Below, piece after piece: positions 45,243-54,365 of a stretch of 64,000 bases of DNA; the stretch's first letter is position 1, and every line of letters begins with the position of its first letter. This stretch comes from Nitrosospira sp. Nsp11 (GTDB taxonomy: Bacteria > Pseudomonadota > Gammaproteobacteria > Burkholderiales > Nitrosomonadaceae), in NCBI RefSeq assembly GCF_900142705.1, contig NZ_FRBV01000005.1, positions 62,001 through 126,000 of the forward strand, read 5' to 3'. Made by a program: the position numbers and the translations under genes. Under the pieces are notes generated by a model. It saw only the letters and a program-made list of their open reading frames with translations. It made no database searches and was not told the origin of the DNA.

Positions 45243-46271
45243 CTAAAGCGGCGTCAGAAAAGAAACCCCGCCCGCGCCCACCGCGGTGCAATCCCGAAGC
45301 CGTTGCGCAAACTGATTTCCCTGCGTTTCACTGTCGTCGCCAATAACTCGTCCTATCCGGTTCTTATGGAAGCTCGATAACTGTTTCCCGAAGGGAATGA
45401 CAACGCGCGTATCATTCCCATACAACATGTCATGCAGCTTGGGCAGTTCGTGCCAGGGTGCCGTAGGCCTTGCGTGGTGCGCATTGTGATAGCCGAAGTT
45501 GAGGGTAAGAAGATTCAGCCACGGATGGCGAGTCGAAATCAGGTTGCTGAAGGTATGGGATTCCTCGTAGCCCCGGTCGCCTCTATGCCTTGCCAGATCG
45601 CCACTGCTGCCGAGCGCCGGAACAAGAGCATAATTGTGTTGAAGCGCATCCATGAAGCGCAAAATCGTCAGGAATATCGCGTAGGCCAACAAATAGCACG
45701 CATAAGCCAGTGGAGAATGCAGGAATACCATCAGAAGCAGGCTGAAACGGATGATGGTTATCCTGATTACCCGGGTCCGCTGGTCCTTTTTTTCCTTGAA
45801 GATAAATGGCGCGAGGATAAGCATTCCATGCATAAGGAACTCGATAACCGGCACATACAACCATTCCAGCGCCTCCACAGTGCGCCGCTGAATCGGGTGA
45901 CGCGCAAGATAACCCCTATAGTCGATTAAAATAACATCGGCGTTATCCACGTGGTGCCTCATGTGCGTCGTACGCACATTGTCATACGTTGCGTAACAAC
46001 CGCCAGTGAGCCAGTTCAACGCGCGGCCCATCAAGGCATTGTGGCGCGGTGACTTGAACAGCGCGTTGTGGCCTAAATCATGAATAAGATAGGCCGCTAT
46101 CGTCATCCCATGCGCCATGGCGAATATACCCAGTATCATTGGAATCGGATGCACGGAAAGGATGAGCGCGGCCCCGCCAAAATAGGAAAACTGGCAGTAA
46201 AGGAAAGCTAAAAGGTTTGGGCGCAAGCTGCCCGAAAGGCGAAAGTAGCTCTTTTCAATTCTGTTGAACAT
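45243..46271 (-). CDS. Fatty acid desaturase
   Basis: A 342-residue membrane desaturase with three histidine boxes holding the diiron site: HDLGH (64-68), HMRHH (103-107) and HNAHH (262-266). It has four or more transmembrane helices (about 25-60, 140-160 and 185-205). It would insert a double bond into membrane acyl chains or a related lipid such as a carotenoid. A small regulator-like gene is divergent 158 bases upstream and could control it. Confidence 0.85.
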   Translation of the reverse strand: MFNRIEKSYFRLSGSLRPNLLAFLYCQFSYFGGAALILSVHPIPMILGIFAMAHGMTIAAYLIHDLGHNALFKSPRHNALMGRALNWLTGGCYATYDNVRTTHMRHHVDNADVILIDYRGYLARHPIQRRTVEALEWLYVPVIEFLMHGMLILAPFIFKEKKDQRTRVIRITIIRFSLLLMVFLHSPLAYACYLLAYAIFLTILRFMDALQHNYALVPALGSSGDLARHRGDRGYEESHTFSNLISTRHPWLNLLTLNFGYHNAHHARPTAPWHELPKLHDMLYGNDTRVVIPFGKQLSSFHKNRIGRVIGDDSETQGNQFAQRLRDCTAVGAGGVSFLTPL

Positions 46272-46429
46272 GATTGGGCATTCCCGACAATATGCAGCTT
46301 TCCGTTTTCGATATATTTTTTACCTTATCTTCAGTAATTATACATGTAAAATTGCATACAAATAAGAATAATCACTGCAATGGATATAGAAATGGTAGAA
46401 GCCGCGAAGAAGAAAAAATCTGAAGAGAA

Positions 46430-46849
46430 ATGAGCAACCCGAAAAAACAGGCAGACGCCAGGCGCCGCCAATTCATACACCTGCAAAATGATACGGATCA
46501 GTATTGGATGGATGTTCTGGGAGACACGCTTTTCCACGACCTGAACTACTACGACCTCTTCACGCGGATGTGGTTAAGGTTCAACGATGCCAATGACACC
46601 AGGTTCCACAAATCGGAGCTGTATCAGCTCATGCCGAACGTCAGCCAGCGTACCGCGATAAAGTATATTCAGATTGCGATCGATCACGGCTTGCTCATCG
46701 AGCACGTGGATCCAGATGACCTGCGCTCCAGGCGCATCACAATGTCAAGTGACCTCAAGCGTAAAATCGAGCTTTTTCTGGATTATTCGATATCGGTGTT
46801 CGAGACACTACCTCTGCCGGCGCCTCGGCAGCAGCAGCGTAACAGGTGA
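46430..46849 (+). CDS. Winged-helix-like transcription regulator
   Basis: A 139-residue soluble protein without cysteines. The helical segments DLFTRMWLRFNDANDT and ELYQLMPNVSQRTAIKYIQI (about 65-84) fit a winged-helix DNA-binding domain with the recognition helix in the second, followed by GLLIEHVDPDDLRSRR as a possible wing. The MarR-like assignment is tentative. Divergent from the desaturase gene and sharing its promoter region, it may regulate that gene. Confidence 0.55.
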   Translation: MSNPKKQADARRRQFIHLQNDTDQYWMDVLGDTLFHDLNYYDLFTRMWLRFNDANDTRFHKSELYQLMPNVSQRTAIKYIQIAIDHGLLIEHVDPDDLRSRRITMSSDLKRKIELFLDYSISVFETLPLPAPRQQQRNR

Positions 46850-47158
46850 CTCGTAGCAGGTGACGACTTATACCAGAGCAATCGGGTAATCAGCTCATTC
46901 GGCGGTTCACGCCACGCAGCGAGCCCGACAATTAGCCAGACTCGCGCTCCGTGGCGGCCACGACAGCGTGCGTAATTTAAAGCTGCAGGTGATTTTAACG
47001 ATGAGCACGCTCGCACAAGGTAGTCGCGTGGGAGTTTCCAATCCTAAGCAGGATCATGGGTACAATTTCTACGCCAGGCCCGATCTCGTCACACCGGACT
47101 GAGGTACGACTTAAGCTCAGCGGCAGAGATGACCTTGCTCATAATCTACTCGGGGGTC
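46850..47158. other. Intergenic region, no supported gene
   Basis: About 310 bases between the regulator gene and the convergent secreted-protein gene. Short ORFs on both strands have no recognised features. Confidence 0.4.
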
Positions 47159-47458
47159 TCATCGGCCATCACCACCCGTGTCATATATCGCCGGCGGGTT
47201 TGTCGCGTACGGGTTATTGGCGCTGTCATTGCTGTAGGCGCTGCCATACCGCCCGTATGGGTTATTAATGGAATCGTCGCTGTACTCGCTCCCATAACGG
47301 CCATACGGGTTGCTTGTCGAGTTGGAATCGTATGGGTTGGCGCTGAGATTGCCCAGATACTTGCCGGTTTGACGGTCCTTCAAATGTGGAGGCTCGGCTT
47401 GGGCAACGGTAACTGCAAACGTAAAAAAAATGGCAGAAATGATAAATGGCGGTTTCAC
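47159..47458 (-). CDS. Secreted NPYGRYGS-repeat protein
   Basis: A 99-residue exported protein beginning at a GTG (47458) with AAAAAGGAG before it. Signal peptide at 1-21 (TVAQAE), then KDRQTGKYLGNLSANPYD and two near-identical repeats of about 18 residues (NPYGRYGSxYSxDSxN), ending NNPYATNPPA. Such tyrosine/asparagine-rich repeat proteins are exported in several betaproteobacteria; their function is unknown. A large palindrome lies just upstream. Confidence 0.65.
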   Translation of the reverse strand: MKPPFIISAIFFTFAVTVAQAEPPHLKDRQTGKYLGNLSANPYDSNSTSNPYGRYGSEYSDDSINNPYGRYGSAYSNDSANNPYATNPPAIYDTGGDGR

Positions 47459-47475
47459 AGCAGCTCTCCTTTTTC

Positions 47476-47532
47476 GTAGGTCGGGCTCCGCCCGACATCA
47501 TTTTTACGATTGTCGGGCAGAGCCCGACCTAC
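47476..47532. repeat. REP-like 22-bp palindrome pair
   Basis: GTAGGTCGGGCTCCGCCCGA at 47476 pairs with the complementary arm at 47511-47532, with a 13-base AT-rich loop. Each arm also contains its own CGGGC/GCCCG hairpin. This is the form of repetitive extragenic palindromes that occur in many copies in proteobacterial genomes. It lies 18 bases upstream of the small secreted-protein gene. Confidence 0.75.
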
Positions 47533-47755
47533 CTTGATGGAATTTGCATGGACGGCATTGTTGACCACTTCTGGCACGCGCAACTATCACCAATTATCAG
47601 TATTTATCCGACAACCACAGCACTAAAATTTCCTCCGCCTGCGCCACTTTACGCGCTGTCAAGGCTGGGCTTAATGTGCCATAGCGTACAGAACAATTCC
47701 GGTTTATGTTCAACGATAGGCATCATCGCTTATTCTGAACAAAAAGGAAAATACC

Positions 47756-49255
47756 ATGAACACGATTTCTGTCTGGCGCGCGACTGCGCCTGAAGCCGGC
47801 TTTCCAACACTTCAGGAAGAGATTACGGCCGATGTGGTCATCGTCGGGGGTGGTATTACCGGCGTTACACTCGCGTTGAATCTGGCTGAGAAAGGCACCT
47901 CGGCCGTGCTGCTGGAAGCGCACAATGTCGGCTTCGGCAGCACGGGTAACTCAACAGGCAACCTGTACGAGACCATCAGCAAGGGGATACATCATATCGT
48001 TGACCAATGGGACAGCGATACGGCCCGTGCGGTTGCTACTGCCCGTCGCGCAGCGGTGGAACAGATCGACCAGCGGGTGCGTAAATTTGATATCCCCTGT
48101 GCTTTCCGCCGCTGCCGCCTCTACCGTTATGCCACCTCCGAGAACGCGCAGGAGTCCGTGGAGAGAGAGTACCAGGGATCGCTCAAGGCAGGACTATCCG
48201 TCCATCTCGAAAAAGCGCTGCCCACTCCTCTTGCGCCGCCCTCCGGGCCCGTGCTGGCGCTGGATAACCAGGCGCAGTTTCATCCGCAGGCTTATGTTCG
48301 CGGGCTTGCGCGCCAAGCTGCAAATCAGGGCTGCCGTATCTACGAAAACTCGACAGTTATCGAGGTGGATAAAGACAAGCGCGTAGTGCGTACAGACAAA
48401 GGCAAGGTAACAGCCAGGGAAATCGTGTTTGCCACTCACTCGCCGAAGGGCGTGCACCTGGTGCAGGCAGAGATGATTGCGAACCGCGAATATGGGCTCG
48501 CCGCACGCATTGCCAGGAATTCCTTTCCCTCGGGAATCTTCTGGGGCACCGGCGTCGAACGGCTGTCGATTCGTAACGTGGATGTCGATGATGCAACATT
48601 CCTCGTCTGCGTCGGAGAGGAACACAAGACGGGACAGGAAAACGCGAAAATCAGCCTGGACCGGCTCGAGTCCTCCGCGCAGGCCCATTTTAACGTACGC
48701 GAAGTGGCGTTCAGGTGGTCCGCGCAGAATTACAGCACAGCGGATGGCTTGCCTTATATTGGGCGGGATGCGACAGGATGCTTCATTGCTACCGGTTTCG
48801 CGACCGATGGTTTAACCTATGGAACGCTTGCTGCATCGCTCATCGCTGACCAGATCGCCGGGCGCGATAATGTTTTTGCCCCCCTCGTCAAAGCAAGCCG
48901 TTTTTCACCGCTGAAGGGAGCCAAAGGCATGGCCGAGGAAACGGCGAGCGTGGTGAAATCCCTCATCAAGGACTACGTGATCAACCGGGAGACGACGCAA
49001 TTATCGCAGCTAATGCCCGGTAAAGGCGCGATCGTGGAGTTCGAGGACGAATCGCTGGCGGCATATAGGGCTCCTGACGGGACCTTGATTGCGGTCTCGC
49101 CGGTATGCACGCATATGAAATGCAAAGTGCACTGGAATAGCGTCGAGACAAGCTGGGACTGCCCTTGTCACGGCAGCCGCTTCGCGCCCGACGGGTCAGT
49201 GATCGAGGGTCCTGCGATAGAACCGCTGGAACGCAGGTTTCTGACAGGACAGTAA
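47756..49255 (+). CDS. FAD-dependent oxidoreductase with C-terminal Rieske domain
   Basis: A 499-residue protein. The N-terminal FAD domain has GGGITG at 31-36, GSTGNSTGNLYE nearby, and DAO-type substrate regions up to about residue 390 (YIGRDATGCFIATGFATDGL near 335-355). The C-terminal Rieske [2Fe-2S] domain has ligands C451, H453 (CTHMKC), C469 and H472 (CPCHG). This is the layout of Rieske-fused DadA/glycine-oxidase-like proteins, whose substrates are generally unknown. No signal peptide is seen. It is convergent with the lipoprotein gene downstream. Confidence 0.85.
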   Translation: MNTISVWRATAPEAGFPTLQEEITADVVIVGGGITGVTLALNLAEKGTSAVLLEAHNVGFGSTGNSTGNLYETISKGIHHIVDQWDSDTARAVATARRAAVEQIDQRVRKFDIPCAFRRCRLYRYATSENAQESVEREYQGSLKAGLSVHLEKALPTPLAPPSGPVLALDNQAQFHPQAYVRGLARQAANQGCRIYENSTVIEVDKDKRVVRTDKGKVTAREIVFATHSPKGVHLVQAEMIANREYGLAARIARNSFPSGIFWGTGVERLSIRNVDVDDATFLVCVGEEHKTGQENAKISLDRLESSAQAHFNVREVAFRWSAQNYSTADGLPYIGRDATGCFIATGFATDGLTYGTLAASLIADQIAGRDNVFAPLVKASRFSPLKGAKGMAEETASVVKSLIKDYVINRETTQLSQLMPGKGAIVEFEDESLAAYRAPDGTLIAVSPVCTHMKCKVHWNSVETSWDCPCHGSRFAPDGSVIEGPAIEPLERRFLTGQ

Positions 49256-49305
49256 TCAAAATAAAGCATTCTGTCCTGCATTGAAGGTGTAAGCAAGATC
49301 GCCGA

Positions 49306-50034
49306 TTACAACCGGTTCGGCGTGAAGACAGCCAGGTAAGTTGGGGTGAAGCACGAACCCCCGCATTTCAAAGCGAAACTGAACATCGGGGTTCCAGCGC
49401 TACCCCAATCCACAGGCGGCAGGCCCAGCCAAACCAGCTCGCCGCGACTCTGAAAATCCTCCAGCGCACGCAGGATCATCTGTTCAAGCACTTTTCCGAA
49501 CGCCTGGTTCGCCGGAAAAACCTGAACATTGTCGGGTACGCTCATGTTGCCGATAGCGGTATGAACGGCATGCTGGATGCCCGTGCGGCTGAACGTCTTT
49601 CCATTTACGCTGATAAACATCGACAGCTCATAAGCGTCCGTAATCAGTTTTCCAACCATCCACAGCGGAATTCCTGTGCGGGATGCTTCCACTGCAACGG
49701 TGCCGCTGTCGGCAACATTGTTCAGTACGATCCTGATTTCGCCATCTTCCTGCTCCGGCCCCAGTGAAAGCTCATCAACGGGATAAATCACGCCAGTGTC
49801 CCTGAGTATCCGGCCTGAATAATCTCTCAGCGGGACCTCTCCCATGGGGAAGCGTACGCCATTTCGCTGAAACTCGACAACAAGCTTCAGCCGAAGCGGT
49901 ACGTCTCTCTTTTTGATATCCTTATAAGTTACAGGCAGAAATGAACTTCCTAAAAACGACCGTGGCGACGCGCATCCCGCAAGTGCAAAGGAGACAACGA
50001 CAGATGCCAATATTACGTGGCGGCCGAGATTCAT
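49306..50034 (-). CDS. Lipoprotein, conserved hypothetical
   Basis: A 242-residue protein starting at ATG 50034 (GGAG upstream) with a signal peptide and lipobox LAGCAS (cysteine near residue 20), hence an outer-membrane lipoprotein. The mature body has alternating beta-type segments (VDELSLGPEQEDGEIRIVL, then ISVNGKTFSRTGIQHAVHTA) and ends in an FSFALKCGGSCF cysteine pair. No family is recognised. The frame is open 23 codons further upstream, but those lack a signal-peptide shape. The convergent gene is the Rieske oxidoreductase. Confidence 0.6.
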   Translation of the reverse strand: MNLGRHVILASVVVSFALAGCASPRSFLGSSFLPVTYKDIKKRDVPLRLKLVVEFQRNGVRFPMGEVPLRDYSGRILRDTGVIYPVDELSLGPEQEDGEIRIVLNNVADSGTVAVEASRTGIPLWMVGKLITDAYELSMFISVNGKTFSRTGIQHAVHTAIGNMSVPDNVQVFPANQAFGKVLEQMILRALEDFQSRGELVWLGLPPVDWGSAGTPMFSFALKCGGSCFTPTYLAVFTPNRL

Positions 50035-50166
50035 GAGGTGCTCCGTATGGGTACGCGAGAGTGTTGGCTGTAGCAATGTCGAGGTTAACCCGTTATCCTT
50101 CATGCTGCAACTTTCTCCACCCCCGTATGGATTCCAGATGATTTTATCTCATGTATATACCCAGAT

Positions 50167-51285
50167 ATGAATCCTCAAACAACCCCTTATTGTGCAACGC
50201 TGGGATTTGACAACACGCGAATCCGGGAAGTACTTTCCATATTGGGACTCAATGCGGAGCATGTCGCGCTCGCCGAGCGCATGCGCACCGAGGTAATAGC
50301 CGGAAAAGCCGACGAGCTGGTGGATTCCTGCCTTACGCCGCTGGCGCGCAGCCGGGGCTTTACGCTGATCGAGCGAAATATCGGTATCGAATCCTTCAAG
50401 AGAGCCTGGATCGAACGCTTGCAGTACTACGGCCGGAACTTTGATACCGCCGAGTATTTTAGAGACCGGCTTGCAAGCGCCGCTGCTTATGCGCGCGCGA
50501 AAATTCCTCTGGGCATTTTTCAGGTGCAGCACTGCCTTATCCAGCAAGTGCTTATAGATAGCCTATCGGTTAAATTCGCGGATGTTGCTTCAACCGCCCG
50601 ACCTCTCGTAGACTGTGTTTTGAAGCTCTCATCCCTTGATTTATATCTGACGGCGGAGGGTTATCATTTGCCGGAAGTTGCGGAACTGCAAAAGGCGCTG
50701 GACAACCTCCGCAAAGAAACATACCGGTTACACCAGGAGGCCTCGATCGATCAACTCACGGGCCTGATGAATTATGCCGGCCTCATGGAATCTCTTGAGC
50801 ATCAGGTTAACGCCGCGCACGCGAACCTGCATAAGAGTCAAAGGGGTTTTCCCGGCAATATGTGCCTGATCATGATCGATCTCGATTTATTCAAGAAAAT
50901 CAATGATACCCATGGGCACGTCGTCGGCGACTTCGTGCTCCGGCATGTCGCGAGCCGAATTCAGGCGGCAGTACGCGATTTTGACATGGTAGGCAGGTTT
51001 GGCGGGGAAGAATTCGTTATTATCATGGCCAATACTGATCTGGAACTGGCAACCGTCGTTGCCGAGCGCGTACGTAAAGGGGTGATGGACACGCCGTTAC
51101 ATCTAAAGGAGCTGACTATCCCGGTAACCATCAGCCTTGGCGTCGCAATGCTGAGGCCGGATGAACGCAAGGAATCATTGCTTGAGCGGGCGGATGTGGC
51201 AATGTATGAAGCAAAGAGCGCCGGGCGTAATCGCGTAATAATTGCGAAAGATGCCGACGATATCAGAACCCTGCCGGAGTTATAG
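50167..51285 (+). CDS. Protoglobin-like sensor diguanylate cyclase
   Basis: A 372-residue protein. Residues 1 to about 170 form a helical globin-coupled-sensor-like domain (QYYGRNFDTAEYFRDRLA, AKIPLGIFQVQHCL). At the place usually taken by the proximal haem histidine it reads AYARAKIPL (Y108), so haem binding is doubtful. The GGDEF domain (about 190-365) has DLFKKINDTHGH, GGEEF at 279-283 and the inhibitory RxxD site R270-D273. It would make c-di-GMP in response to a cytoplasmic signal and probably influence biofilm or motility. It is convergent with pyk across a 21-base gap. Confidence 0.78.
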   Translation: MNPQTTPYCATLGFDNTRIREVLSILGLNAEHVALAERMRTEVIAGKADELVDSCLTPLARSRGFTLIERNIGIESFKRAWIERLQYYGRNFDTAEYFRDRLASAAAYARAKIPLGIFQVQHCLIQQVLIDSLSVKFADVASTARPLVDCVLKLSSLDLYLTAEGYHLPEVAELQKALDNLRKETYRLHQEASIDQLTGLMNYAGLMESLEHQVNAAHANLHKSQRGFPGNMCLIMIDLDLFKKINDTHGHVVGDFVLRHVASRIQAAVRDFDMVGRFGGEEFVIIMANTDLELATVVAERVRKGVMDTPLHLKELTIPVTISLGVAMLRPDERKESLLERADVAMYEAKSAGRNRVIIAKDADDIRTLPEL

Positions 51286-51306
51286 GCGCCCCTGATTAAA
51301 GGCCCA

Positions 51307-52794
51307 TTAACCTTTCAACCGGACCGTCTGCAGCGTATCCACCTTGTCGCCAGTAGCGCCGGAGGCGGATAACAACACAGCCGGATCATCTTCCTGCGCC
51401 AACCCATGCGCAAACAACCACTCTCGAGCTTGTGCGAGACAAGCCCCGGGGTCCGCTCCATCATCACGCACGTTGACAACGAGTGGCGAAATACCGCGGA
51501 CCAGTGCCAGACTTCTATACAACCGCACAGAATCAGCGACCATGACAAGCGGCGCCTGGGGGCGAAAGCGCGCAACAGACAGCGCCATCTCCATGGATTG
51601 AACGGGAGCAATGATAGCCCGAGCACCGAGACGGGCAGCCAGCAGGCACGCCGCAAAGCTCAGGGCGTTTCCTGCGTCGTTCGCAGGGCTGGCTGTTTCC
51701 GCCGAATTCATCCAGTCTTGCGCCATGCGGGCGCCATACACCTCCTCGGTGGCGATAAGCACGCGTTGGAGAAATCGCACTGCCGCCACCGGGAAGTCGC
51801 CGATGGCTGTCTCCGCTGAAAGCATGACAGCATCCGTCCCATCCAGCACGGCATTAGCCACGTCAGTAGCTTCAGCACGCGTGGGATGCTCGTGCTCCAC
51901 CATCGACTCGAGCATTTGCGTAGCGGTAACAACGGGTCGACCTTGAGCATTAGCTACCGGAATAATGCGCTTCTGCACAATCGGTATTTCGGCAAGATTG
52001 GTTTCGACGCCCAGATCGCCACGCGCCACCATTACCCCGTCGGACGCTTCCACAATCGCGTCAAGATCCTCCAACGCGCGGCGCTTTTCTATCTTGGCCA
52101 TCAGCAGCGGTTTGAGACTTGGCCCAGGGGGAAAACAAGCCCGCACCCGTGCAAGATCGCCAGCCGATTGCACGAATGAAACACCAACCCATTCGGCCTC
52201 CTGCGACACTGCGAATGCGAGATGCCTTCGATCTTCGTCGGTCGGAATCAGCATGTCTATCGCAGATTCCGGTAGATTGATGCCGGACCCGGAGCGAACA
52301 GTGCCGCCGATGCGCACCCCGCACACGGCCCGGGCTGGGTTTGCAGCCACGCTTTCCACGCTGAGCTCGACCGATCCGTCTGCCAGGAATACCGGTTCCC
52401 CGGTTCGCAATGCCTGAAGCAACCCGCGGTTTCGCACTGGCAACAGACAGCAGTTGGCGGTCGCACTGACACTGTCCGCCTTTGCATCCTCATCCGCCTC
52501 AGCCAGCGTGACCATCGTTCCTTCCTCCAACTTACAGAAGCCTTCCGGAAGATCGCCCAGGCGGAACTTGGGACCGGGCAAGTCCATGAGTAAGGCCACA
52601 GGTTGGCCGAGCGCGTGTGCCGCCTGTCGGACCTGCCGAATGCGCCGCGCATGGTCGGCATGATCCCCATGCGATGTATTGATGCGCGCGACATCCATCC
52701 CGGCCTCGATCAACCGTTCGATCACGCCGGGCCGGTCCGTCGCCGGACCCAGCGTGCATACAATCTTGGTCCGCTGCCAGTTGGATTGGGTCAT
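51307..52794 (-). CDS. pyk: Pyruvate kinase
   Basis: A 495-residue enzyme of glycolysis that converts phosphoenolpyruvate and ADP to pyruvate and ATP. Family signatures are TKIVCTLGPAT (residues 9-19), the active-site lysine segment LLMAKIEKRRALEDLD, and MVARGDLGVE with the metal-binding region. A C-terminal regulatory domain follows TQMLESM. It is full length and intact. The convergent neighbour is the diguanylate cyclase. It is an ordinary chromosomal gene. Confidence 0.95.
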   Translation of the reverse strand: MTQSNWQRTKIVCTLGPATDRPGVIERLIEAGMDVARINTSHGDHADHARRIRQVRQAAHALGQPVALLMDLPGPKFRLGDLPEGFCKLEEGTMVTLAEADEDAKADSVSATANCCLLPVRNRGLLQALRTGEPVFLADGSVELSVESVAANPARAVCGVRIGGTVRSGSGINLPESAIDMLIPTDEDRRHLAFAVSQEAEWVGVSFVQSAGDLARVRACFPPGPSLKPLLMAKIEKRRALEDLDAIVEASDGVMVARGDLGVETNLAEIPIVQKRIIPVANAQGRPVVTATQMLESMVEHEHPTRAEATDVANAVLDGTDAVMLSAETAIGDFPVAAVRFLQRVLIATEEVYGARMAQDWMNSAETASPANDAGNALSFAACLLAARLGARAIIAPVQSMEMALSVARFRPQAPLVMVADSVRLYRSLALVRGISPLVVNVRDDGADPGACLAQAREWLFAHGLAQEDDPAVLLSASGATGDKVDTLQTVRLKG

Positions 52795-52976
52795 ATTTGC
52801 GACAGGTTCAATAGAGCAGGGATTTTGATATTCCCGGATAAGTGGATAACAACCGGTATCGGACGATCCCGAATGAATCGATAGTACTCCTGATCTCGTT
52901 CAGGTCGATAGTCTTGTCCGTGGGTCTTGATCACAGCATAAATTCATTTATAGGTTCAGGGTTTGATACAAGTTGG

Positions 52977-53459
52977 CTAGCTGCCCGTTCTTGGCCAGAT
53001 TTTCGGCATCAGATGCAATATTATTAGCGCCAGGACAGCACCCAGAACGGCTGTGGCTTCCCGCCCAAGCCCCGCGGCGATACCTATCGCCACCGTCAGC
53101 CATAAACCTGCGGCCGTGGTCAGCCCTTGCACTGTTTCTTCACTGGTGCCTTTAAGAATAGTCCCGGCGCCAAGAAATCCCGCCCCGGTGATTATCCCTT
53201 GAATTACGCGCGACAATTCGGCGTCTGACATATGCATTTGCTGAGGAACGACGACAAAAAGTGCGGCACCGACAGAAACCAGCATGTGTGTTCGCATCCC
53301 CGCCGCCTTGCCGCTTTTCTCTCTCTCCCAGCCCAGAAGGGCGCCCGATATGGCGGCGATCGTCAGACGCAAAATGATTCGGACAAATTCCGTGATCGTT
53401 GGGAGATCGGAGAATTCGGCTGCCAGCATATTAATAGCTTCCCGCCACCATTCATGCAT
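52977..53459 (-). CDS. MgtC/SapB family membrane protein
   Basis: A 160-residue inner-membrane protein with about four transmembrane helices. The conserved MgtC stretches are GALLGWEREKSGKAAGMRTH (about 39-58), VIQGIITGAGFLGAGTILK (about 85-103) and GLTTAAGLWLTVAIGIAAG. Members are linked to magnesium limitation and survival of stress. The start ATG has an AGGAGAGAAG sequence upstream. It lacks the C-terminal ACT-like domain of longer MgtC proteins. Confidence 0.85.
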   Translation of the reverse strand: MHEWWREAINMLAAEFSDLPTITEFVRIILRLTIAAISGALLGWEREKSGKAAGMRTHMLVSVGAALFVVVPQQMHMSDAELSRVIQGIITGAGFLGAGTILKGTSEETVQGLTTAAGLWLTVAIGIAAGLGREATAVLGAVLALIILHLMPKIWPRTGS

Positions 53460-53870
53460 TGCTTCTTCTCTCCTTTTCTAATAATGGATTTGCGTTTTTA
53501 CGCCCCCGCACCATTAATGTTCAAGACAGCTTTGATCCGGAACGGATAGAGCTGGCGCCTCCAAATTACCGCAAATCAGCGGCGCTATATCTCAGCCTGA
53601 ATCTGTAGCTGCACCGCCCTGAAGACACGAAGGACCGAGGTAGTTTTCCGCTATCCTGTCAATTCTGACAAATTAGAAACTTTCACAATTAGAAACTTTC
53701 GAATGGACCTCCAAAGCAATCGAGGATGCCCAACCGATATGCTGTGTTCGCCACCGAACCGACCTCATCGGCTGGCTCAGGCAGACTCATCACCCATAAG
53801 CTTCACGAAGAGGCTTGAGGAATACGTCGCATCACCAGACTATCCCAATTATATATTGCAGGAGATCAAC
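53460..53870. other. Intergenic region with a short tandem repeat
   Basis: About 410 bases, with an AATTAGAAACTTTC direct repeat (two copies within 53668-53700). The frame of the PRC-barrel gene is open from 53703, but its start is at 53871. This is probably the divergent promoter region of the MgtC and PRC-barrel genes. Confidence 0.4.
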
Positions 53871-54296
53871 ATGACTTACGAACACAATACTCAAGGCTTG
53901 GATAAAATAATGCCGGAAAGTAACAGTCCCGCTCCCAGATATATGGGCGCCACCTGGCCTGTGGGAATGGATGTTTACACTCAGAAAGGCGAAATCCTTG
54001 GTGCAATCAAGGAAGTAATGCTTGATATGGAGCATGCCAGCGTTGCTTATGCAGTGCTCGCCACCGGAGGTATCTTGGGCATAGGCGAAAAACTTCATGC
54101 AGTGCCATGGCGCGCGCTAACGCTTCAACTCGAAACCTTGGACAGGCGTTTCATACTGGATATCGAGAAGGAGCGCCTTGAATCCGCCCCAGGGTTCGAT
54201 AAGGACAACTGGCCGGATATGATCGATGAGTCCTGGATCAGCCAGACCAATACATACTACGGTACCCAGCATTACGAGTCACGCAGGGACGATTAG
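53871..54296 (+). CDS. PRC-barrel domain protein
   Basis: A 141-residue soluble protein starting at ATG 53871 with GCAGGAGATCAAC upstream. The central part (GMDVYTQKGEILGAIKEVML, then YAVLATGGILGIGEKLHAVP) is a PRC-barrel as in RimM-like and stress-associated proteins, followed by an acidic region rich in Trp and Tyr. Such stand-alone PRC-barrel proteins are common in desiccation- or oxidative-stress clusters. Its exact role is unknown. Confidence 0.72.
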   Translation: MTYEHNTQGLDKIMPESNSPAPRYMGATWPVGMDVYTQKGEILGAIKEVMLDMEHASVAYAVLATGGILGIGEKLHAVPWRALTLQLETLDRRFILDIEKERLESAPGFDKDNWPDMIDESWISQTNTYYGTQHYESRRDD

Positions 54297-54365
54297 GCGG
54301 GCAGATAGGACCAACGCTGCGATTAGCGGACTTGCTGCCGATATCCCCCGGAAGTCCCCCTGAAG

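Noticed and set aside
47476-47532. Palindromic repeat as part of a CRISPR array
   Set aside because: Only one unit is present, with no spacers or repeats at regular intervals and no cas genes in the window.
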